The notes under the pieces are model-generated. The model saw only the letters and a list, made by a program, of their open reading frames with translations. It was not told where the DNA came from and searched no databases. Shown here piece after piece: positions 5,401 to 10,239 of a stretch of DNA of 10,239 nucleotides (the stretch's first letter is position 1; each line of letters begins with the position of its first letter). This stretch comes from Rickettsiaceae bacterium (GTDB lineage Bacteria > Pseudomonadota > Alphaproteobacteria > Rickettsiales > Rickettsiaceae): the NCBI GenBank assembly GCA_021741285.1, contig JAIOYD010000031.1:1-10239 (forward strand), given 5' to 3'. The translations under genes were made by a program, and so were the position numbers.

Positions 5401-6021
5401 TTAGATATCATACCTAACCCCGGCTGCTACATGATGCCCCTTTAAAGATCCAAGAGAGAATCTTTTCTGACTTTTTTTGAACTTTCCTATTTGTCTGTAG
5501 CTATAAGACAATTCTACACTTAAGGCAGGTGCTAATTCTGTAGAGCCTCCTAAATGTAGAGCGTAAGCAAAGCTCTTACTTTCCTTAGCTTTATCATTGA
5601 GAATTCTACCACTTGGCAACGTCAAACTAGTTTTTGCACTAAGCATTGACATACCAACACCAGCACCAGCAAATATTTTGGCTACTTTAACGTCGAATAA
5701 ATCAACAAAACCATTAAGCATTATAGTGTTAGCTTGTGATTTATATTTCAATGGAAATTTTCTCTGAGTAATACCTTTGTGAACCGGATTTACATAATGG
5801 TCAAAAGTCAGATCCGCTCTTACATTATCTATTACATAATAACCTAGGCCTAAACCGAGGAAAATAGAGTTGCTTGACTTCATAGTCGCGCTTCCTGATT
5901 TAATATTATCTAGCTTGTTCCAACCAATTTGACCTTTTGCATAGAATTTGGCTTCTTCTGCATATGCACTAGAAGTAAGAGCGGCAATTATTGCAGCAGT
6001 AGAGAAAATTGTTTTTAACAT
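5401..6021 (-). CDS. Adr1/Adr2-like outer-membrane beta-barrel protein
   Basis: A 206-residue secreted protein: hydrophobic signal peptide with likely cleavage after AYA (residue 21), then alternating strands of an eight-stranded barrel, ending in GVRYDI, a plausible C-terminal beta-signal. Blocks such as LGYYVIDNVRADLTFD, NGFVDLFDVKVAKIFAGAG and SLKGHHVAAGVRYDI resemble the rickettsial Adr1/Adr2 proteins (OMP_b-brl type), which are surface-exposed and reported to bind host vitronectin. Adhesin function here is inferred from resemblance. The start has a strong AGGAG (complement of 6031-6035), nine bases upstream. It is convergent with thiN, only 30 bp away, with no clear terminator between. 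Confidence 0.85.
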   Translation of the reverse strand: MLKTIFSTAAIIAALTSSAYAEEAKFYAKGQIGWNKLDNIKSGSATMKSSNSIFLGLGLGYYVIDNVRADLTFDHYVNPVHKGITQRKFPLKYKSQANTIMLNGFVDLFDVKVAKIFAGAGVGMSMLSAKTSLTLPSGRILNDKAKESKSFAYALHLGGSTELAPALSVELSYSYRQIGKFKKSQKRFSLGSLKGHHVAAGVRYDI

Positions 6022-6061
6022 AATTCTTCTCTCCTAAGAGGATTTAAAGTCAATCTTGTCG

Positions 6062-6108
6062 CACTATATATCAAAATATATGTTTGTAAATAGAAAATTT
6101 ATATAGTG
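6062..6108. repeat. Inverted repeat CACTATATA / TATATAGTG between divergent genes
   Basis: CACTATATA (6062-6070) and TATATAGTG (6100-6108) are perfect nine-base inverted repeats separated by 29 bases, between the divergent Adr-like and emrB-type genes. The left arm contains the minus-strand -10 box; the right arm gives an identical TATAGT on the plus strand (6102-6107) that could be the -10 of the exporter operon, though no good -35 lies in front of it. Either mirrored -10 boxes or a regulator site would explain it. Confidence 0.4.
6063..6090 (-). promoter_or_regulatory. Predicted sigma70 promoter of the Adr-like gene
   Basis: On the minus strand TTTACA (complement of 6085-6090) and TATAGT (complement of 6063-6068) are 16 bases apart, near consensus for a sigma70 promoter. 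The start of transcription would be near 6056, giving a leader of about 35 bases with a strong Shine-Dalgarno. Confidence 0.55.
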
Positions 6109-6192
6109 AATGATTTTGAAGGATGCTATTCTGTCAAGAACCTTTATGGAATAAGAAATTATCAGAAAATTAGAGAAATATAACTAATTTAT

Positions 6193-7749
6193 ATGAACCA
6201 AGAACAAACCGATCAGCCCATATCATCAAAAACCATTCTTGCATTTTTTGCCATGGTTGTCGGAATGTTTATGGCAATATTAGATATCCAAATTGTTGCC
6301 AGTTCTCTATCGGTAATTGGTGCTGGATTATCTGCTTCTGGCGATGAACTTTCTTGGATTCAGACTTCATATCTTATTGCTGAAGTAATAATTATTCCAA
6401 TTACTGGGTTTGCGTCACGCCTTTTATCAACCAGAATTTCTTATTTTATTGCAGCCCTCGGTTTTACTCTGATGAGCTTGCTATGTGCTCTGGCTTGGAA
6501 TATTGAATCAATGATTATTTTCAGAGCCCTACAGGGATTTTTCGGGGGAGCAATGATTCCAACTGCTTTTGGAGCAATTTTTATCATATTTCCTAAAAGC
6601 ATGCATACAAAAGTTAGTATGGTAATAGGGCTAGTAGTAACTGTAGCTCCAACAATTGGACCAACGCTAGGGGGTTACATTACGGAGACGATATCTTGGC
6701 ATTTTATGTTTCTTCTAAATGTTATTCCAGGAATTTTTGTCTGCGTCACCGTTTTTCTATATGTTGACTTTGATAAACCAAATTATAAACTACTAAAGAA
6801 TTTTGATTTTCTTGGTATATTGTTAATGGCCATTTCTTTGGGTGCAATGCAATATGTTCTAGAAGAAGGAAACAAAAAAGATTGGCTAGATGACGGTCAT
6901 ATTCTACTATTAACAATAATAGTTGTTATAACTTTTATTTGGTTAATCCTTAGAGAAGTGACTTATCAAAACCCAATTATTGACCTTAGTTCGTTTAAAA
7001 ATAAAAACTTTAGTTTTGGTTGCATTTATTCTTTTATATTAGGTATCGGATTGTATGGTAGCGTCTATTTATTACCACTGTTCTTATTAACGATAGCGGG
7101 GTATAACACTCTTCAGATTGGTATTACTATGATCGTTACTGGAGTCTTCCAGTTTGTCTCAGCACCTGTAGCTGGCAAAATGTTTGGTTCCGGCATTGAT
7201 AAAAGAATAATTCTTGCTATAGGCTTTTCTTTATTTGCTATAGGGTCTTTTGCCAATAGCTTTCTTACCTCAGAGTCTCAATATTGGGAATTATTTATCC
7301 CTCAAATGATACGTGGGCTAGCACTGATGTTTTGTTTTATGCCCATAAATGACCTCGCTCTTGGGACAATGAAAAAAGATGAGGTTCAAAACGCTAGCGG
7401 TCTATATAATTTAACAAGAAACTTAGGGGGAGCAATTGGGCTAGCGATGATCAACAACTTAATCATCTCAAAGTCAAAAATCTATGCACAAACCATGAAG
7501 GATAATATGCCTCTAACTTCTCCAAAGGTACAGGAAAGTCTAGAGTTTTTTACCGGGTCATTAGCAGGGAAAGTAAATGATCCAGAAACCGCGGCCTATC
7601 TACTTCTAAGTAATATGGTTGAGCGAGAGGCTTTTGTAATTGCAATTAATAATGTCTTTGTTATCATAGCTATGATATTTTGTATGGGGATGATACTGAT
7701 CCCTTTTTCTTCAACACCTGAAACAAATGTTACCTCAAATGCACATTAA
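6193..7749 (+). CDS. DHA2-family (EmrB-type) MFS multidrug exporter
   Basis: A 518-residue MFS protein with about 14 membrane segments, typical in length for the DHA2 drug:H+ antiporter family. The first segment carries MAILDIQIVASSL (Asp31, the conserved LDxxIV position), followed by the SWIQTSYLIAE block, RALQGFFGGA (111-120) and motif C GPTLGG (156-161) characteristic of exporters. EmrB normally works with the periplasmic adaptor EmrA and an outer-membrane channel; neither is in this window. An in-frame TAA at 6181-6183 makes the ATG at 6193 the first possible start; no good Shine-Dalgarno precedes it. It heads a run of overlapping genes and overlaps mrpE by 23 bp. The substrate is unknown. 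Confidence 0.88.
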   Translation: MNQEQTDQPISSKTILAFFAMVVGMFMAILDIQIVASSLSVIGAGLSASGDELSWIQTSYLIAEVIIIPITGFASRLLSTRISYFIAALGFTLMSLLCALAWNIESMIIFRALQGFFGGAMIPTAFGAIFIIFPKSMHTKVSMVIGLVVTVAPTIGPTLGGYITETISWHFMFLLNVIPGIFVCVTVFLYVDFDKPNYKLLKNFDFLGILLMAISLGAMQYVLEEGNKKDWLDDGHILLLTIIVVITFIWLILREVTYQNPIIDLSSFKNKNFSFGCIYSFILGIGLYGSVYLLPLFLLTIAGYNTLQIGITMIVTGVFQFVSAPVAGKMFGSGIDKRIILAIGFSLFAIGSFANSFLTSESQYWELFIPQMIRGLALMFCFMPINDLALGTMKKDEVQNASGLYNLTRNLGGAIGLAMINNLIISKSKIYAQTMKDNMPLTSPKVQESLEFFTGSLAGKVNDPETAAYLLLSNMVEREAFVIAINNVFVIIAMIFCMGMILIPFSSTPETNVTSNAH

Positions 7750-8203
7750 GCTAGTCTTTTTTCTTATCTTTCTGCTCCTTTGGACTGGTCTAACAGGCTT
7801 TGCTATAGAAGGCCAACATTTGATATATCTTTTAACAGCTTCAATTTTTACGCTAATTTTTACTATAAAACTAAAGCTGCTTCCACAAAAAAATGTATTT
7901 AGGATTAGCACTATTTTTTACTGCTTATGGTTATTAAAGGAGATAGTTATTTCTGCTTGGGCGGTGTCCATGATCGCATGGCGAAAACACATAATACTAT
8001 ACCCTAGCCTTGAGCCAATAAAAACAATTCAAGATAATGATATTGGAATCGTAGTTTATGCAAATTCTATCACGTTAACTCCTGGGACAGTTACTCTTTC
8101 AGTTGAAGGTAAAAATTTGCTAGTGCATTCACTTGATTATGATTTTATGGCTGGACTACAAACAGGGGAAATAGATAAACGTATCAAGCAAATTATCAAA
8201 TAA
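7727..8203 (+). CDS. mrpE: Na+/H+ antiporter subunit E (MrpE/MnhE)
   Basis: A 158-residue protein with hydrophobic segments over about residues 7-75 and a soluble C-terminal part. The family signature YANSITLTPGTVTLSVEG (111-128) and the following LLVHSLD are clear. MrpE is one of the small subunits of the multi-subunit cation/proton antiporter in the inner membrane. Translation may begin at ATG 7727 or at the second ATG 7739 (MHIKLVF); neither has a Shine-Dalgarno, and both lie within the end of the exporter gene, so coupled translation is likely. Only subunits E and F are here; A, B, C, D and G must be elsewhere if the complex is functional. Confidence 0.93.
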   Translation: MLPQMHIKLVFFLIFLLLWTGLTGFAIEGQHLIYLLTASIFTLIFTIKLKLLPQKNVFRISTIFYCLWLLKEIVISAWAVSMIAWRKHIILYPSLEPIKTIQDNDIGIVVYANSITLTPGTVTLSVEGKNLLVHSLDYDFMAGLQTGEIDKRIKQIIK

Positions 8204-8204
8204 T

Positions 8205-8477
8205 ATGTTAAATATTTCTGTGTTTTTATTTTTAGGATTTGCCTGCATTGTTATTTGCGGAGCATTTTTACAGCGTGACATGTTTACAAAATTGTTATTT
8301 GTAAATACTGGTACAAGTCTAGCTGCACTATTTATATGTTTTCTTGGTTCATTTAAAGTAAATAGTTCTTATATCGACATAGCTTTTATTTATTTTCTTC
8401 TAAGCGTTATAGCAACTAGTGCCTACTTAAAATATTTTTTGCAAAAACATAAAATGAATCATTCAGATGAATCCTAG
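8205..8477 (+). CDS. mrpF: Na+/H+ antiporter subunit F (MrpF/MnhF)
   Basis: A 90-residue protein with three membrane segments. The pattern LQRDMFTKLLFVNTGTS, then YIDIAFIYFLLSVIATSAYL, follows the MrpF family layout, in which the YxDxA stretch opens the third segment. It starts one base after the mrpE stop and overlaps the next gene by 11 bp, so it is in the middle of one transcript. The E-then-F order is that of normal mrp operons, where G follows; here a flavin hydroxylase follows instead. The family assignment is somewhat less sure than for MrpE because the protein is short. Confidence 0.85.
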   Translation: MLNISVFLFLGFACIVICGAFLQRDMFTKLLFVNTGTSLAALFICFLGSFKVNSSYIDIAFIYFLLSVIATSAYLKYFLQKHKMNHSDES

Positions 8478-9621
8478 AATTACTATTATCGGTTGCGGCC
8501 TTAGTGGCATGATAACGGCACTGTGTTTTGCTGCACGTGATATAAATTCTATTATAATTGAGCGTCAAAATATAGATGATCAATCCTTTTTTAATGATAT
8601 TAGAACTACTGCCCTTACTGAATCATCAAAGAAATTCTTCGAGGATATTGGTATTTGGAATGAAATAGACCAAATTTCAGGCCCTATAAATGATATCTAC
8701 GTGGCAGATAACAAAGCCTCCCAGATGTTACATTTTGCTTCTAATGAGTTAAAAAAAAAACAAGTACTAGGATACTTAGTAGAGAATAAAGAGTTCAAAA
8801 AATCTCTACTCGCTCATGTGACGGTTAATAAGCATATAAATATTATCGATAATAGTCATTATGAAGTTAAAGAGAATAGCAATAACAAGTGTATTTTGAC
8901 TTTAAATGAAACTGATCATGAGTTTGATCTTCTTATCGTATGCGATGGAGGGAATTCATTAACAAGGCAAAAATATTTTAGCAGCGAGACAAACAAATCT
9001 TATTCTCAGTACGCATTGACTTTTATAGTGCAGCATGAAAACCCTCATGAAGGTACTGCAGTTGAGCATTTTATGCCAACAGGGCCTTTTGCAATACTAC
9101 CCTTGAAAAATCAACATTTTTCTTCTGTAGTTTGGACTATAAAATCTGATATGAAAAATGCGGTGCTAAATTTACCGAAAGATGAGTTTTCATATATAAT
9201 ACAGCAAAATTTTGGCCAATTTTTAGGAAAAATTACTATAAAAAGTGAAATTGCTTCTTTCCCTTTGAGAGCTTATGGGGCAAACAAATACTATAATAAA
9301 AGAATAGCTCTAGTGGCTGACTCGGCTCACATCATTCATCCACTTGCAGGACAAGGCCTAAACCAAGGTATAAAAGATATACAATCCATTGTCAGTAACA
9401 TTTTGGAATTGGGGATAAATAGTCATTCTCTTGAAACATATCAGAAGGAGCGCAAGAGCGATAATAATGCTATGATTGAAATCACCGACACGATAAACAC
9501 TGTATTTTCAAATAACTCCCAAATATTCCACTTGGCGCGGCAGTTTGGCTTTAAAGCCATAGAAAAAATTTCTCCATTAAAAAAATTACTCATTAAATAT
9601 GCTATGGGTCAAAGAAAATGA
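8467..9621 (+). CDS. UbiH/COQ6-type FAD-dependent hydroxylase (ubiquinone biosynthesis)
   Basis: A 384-residue flavin monooxygenase of normal family length. The N-terminal Rossmann motif is GCGLSG (9-14), with the acidic Glu32 at the end of the second strand; DIRTTAL (44-50) is the family's conserved Arg region; the middle CDGGNSLTR (159-167) is the DG motif; ADSAHIIHPLAGQGLNQG (284-301) is the second FAD and ring-hydroxylase signature. Family members often have GD in place of AD, a mild change. These enzymes hydroxylate the ubiquinone ring precursor using O2 and NAD(P)H-reduced flavin. Which ring position is used cannot be read from the sequence, so no specific symbol is given. The ATG overlaps mrpF by 11 bp; the TGA overlaps the next start by 4 bp. 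Confidence 0.9.
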   Translation: MNPRITIIGCGLSGMITALCFAARDINSIIIERQNIDDQSFFNDIRTTALTESSKKFFEDIGIWNEIDQISGPINDIYVADNKASQMLHFASNELKKKQVLGYLVENKEFKKSLLAHVTVNKHINIIDNSHYEVKENSNNKCILTLNETDHEFDLLIVCDGGNSLTRQKYFSSETNKSYSQYALTFIVQHENPHEGTAVEHFMPTGPFAILPLKNQHFSSVVWTIKSDMKNAVLNLPKDEFSYIIQQNFGQFLGKITIKSEIASFPLRAYGANKYYNKRIALVADSAHIIHPLAGQGLNQGIKDIQSIVSNILELGINSHSLETYQKERKSDNNAMIEITDTINTVFSNNSQIFHLARQFGFKAIEKISPLKKLLIKYAMGQRK

Positions 9622-10239
9622 TAAAGCAAGCTTTATCTAGCTTGGTGAATTATATTCTTCCAAATAGATGTAGCACCTGTTCCAGGCTGGTAGGCCAAGA
9701 ACAAGGGTTGTGCACCTCTTGTTTTGCCAAATTAAATTTTGTTACTTCTCCCTACTGTTCTTGTTGTGGTTTTCCTTTTGAGTTTGCCATAGAAGGACAG
9801 AATTTATGTGGACGCTGCGTTGCAAAACCACCGAATTATGATTTAGCCAGGAGCTTATTGAAGTTTGACCTTGAAAGTAGAAGGATAATTCATGCATTCA
9901 AATATAATGATAGAACAGAACATTCACAAATGTTTGCTAAATTACTCGTTGCAAGGTACAAAAAGGAAATAGATGGAGTAGATTTAATTGTTGCAGTACC
10001 AATGCATAGAATAAAAAGAATATTTCGGCAATATAATCCTGCTCAAATTTTAGCTCAAGACATATCTGATTTGCTTAAAATTCCTATGATTCCCGATGTT
10101 CTGATTAAAACCAAATGGACTAAGGCTCAAACAAAATTGACAAAATCCGAACGGAAGAGAAATCTGTCAGGATCACTAGCGTTTAATACGAAACGAATGG
10201 TTAAAGGAATGAAAGTGCTTTTAGTGGATGACGTAAGAA
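9618..10239 (+). CDS. comF: ComF family phosphoribosyltransferase-like protein (3' end outside window)
   Basis: An open frame from ATG 9618, in an ATGA overlap with the stop of the hydroxylase gene, running to the window end (207 codons seen). The N-terminus has a zinc-ribbon region: ILPNRCSTC (Cys18, Cys21), Cys32 and Cys35, YCSCCGFPF (Cys47-Cys50) and LCGRC (Cys64, Cys67). Then come FKYNDR, VAVPMHRIKRIFRQYNPAQ, TKAQTKLTKSERKRNLSG and the start of the PRPP-binding loop VLLVDDVR, where the family continues with TTG. ComF proteins are linked to DNA uptake in naturally competent bacteria; the biochemical role is unclear. The cut falls within the last conserved motif, so only about 20-30 residues are probably missing. 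Confidence 0.93.
   Translation, partial: MIKQALSSLVNYILPNRCSTCSRLVGQEQGLCTSCFAKLNFVTSPYCSCCGFPFEFAIEGQNLCGRCVAKPPNYDLARSLLKFDLESRRIIHAFKYNDRTEHSQMFAKLLVARYKKEIDGVDLIVAVPMHRIKRIFRQYNPAQILAQDISDLLKIPMIPDVLIKTKWTKAQTKLTKSERKRNLSGSLAFNTKRMVKGMKVLLVDDVR

Noticed and set aside
6193..7749. Second thiamine transporter
   Set aside because: The sequence is a clear DHA2 exporter with motif C and heads a different operon without a thi box, so a thiamine role has no support.
1..10239. CRISPR array, tRNA or rRNA genes, insertion sequence or phage genes
   Set aside because: No regularly spaced repeats, no tRNA-like cloverleaf or rRNA sequence, and no transposase, integrase or phage structural protein were seen.

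Overview
The window is about one-third GC, gene-dense, and most likely a chromosomal piece of an obligately intracellular alphaproteobacterium of the order Rickettsiales, probably close to Rickettsiaceae. The clearest pointer is the outer-membrane barrel at 5401-6021, which resembles the rickettsial Adr1/Adr2 adhesin family. The AT-rich composition, two MFS carriers, Mrp antiporter subunits away from a full mrp cluster, and a vitamin-salvage block without biosynthesis genes fit the same picture. This placement is an inference from remembered family resemblances; no search was run.

Layout. Positions 1-75 hold nothing I can support. On the minus strand come yaaA (76-846) and, overlapping it upstream by 8 bp, yihY (839-1666). 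A 182-bp gap with possible scraps of a frameshifted gene follows, then a ParA-type ATPase (1849-2547) with an altered Walker A motif. Divergent from parA is a thiamine block on the plus strand: a good sigma70-type promoter (2678-2706), a complete TPP riboswitch aptamer (2720-2807), a structured leader with a 140-bp imperfect palindrome (2884-3023) and an intrinsic terminator (3024-3052), a metabolite-symporter-like MFS carrier (3097-4344), a second element resembling the 3' half of a TPP aptamer (4392-4440), a SemiSWEET/PQ-loop protein (4446-4718) and thiamine pyrophosphokinase (4696-5370). Convergent to it is the Adr-like barrel (5401-6021, minus). Divergent from the barrel is a tightly packed plus-strand operon: DHA2/EmrB-type MFS exporter (6193-7749), MrpE (7727-8203), MrpF (8205-8477), a UbiH/COQ6-type flavin hydroxylase (8467-9621) and ComF (from 9618, cut by the window end).

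How the genes work together. The central block reads as thiamine salvage: intracellular TPP is sensed by the leader RNA, the membrane proteins are candidates for moving thiamine or a relative across the inner membrane, and ThiN converts thiamine to TPP. No thiamine synthesis gene is visible. The points most worth a second look are the SemiSWEET inside a thiamine operon, the half-aptamer in front of it, and the long structured leader between the aptamer and the first gene.
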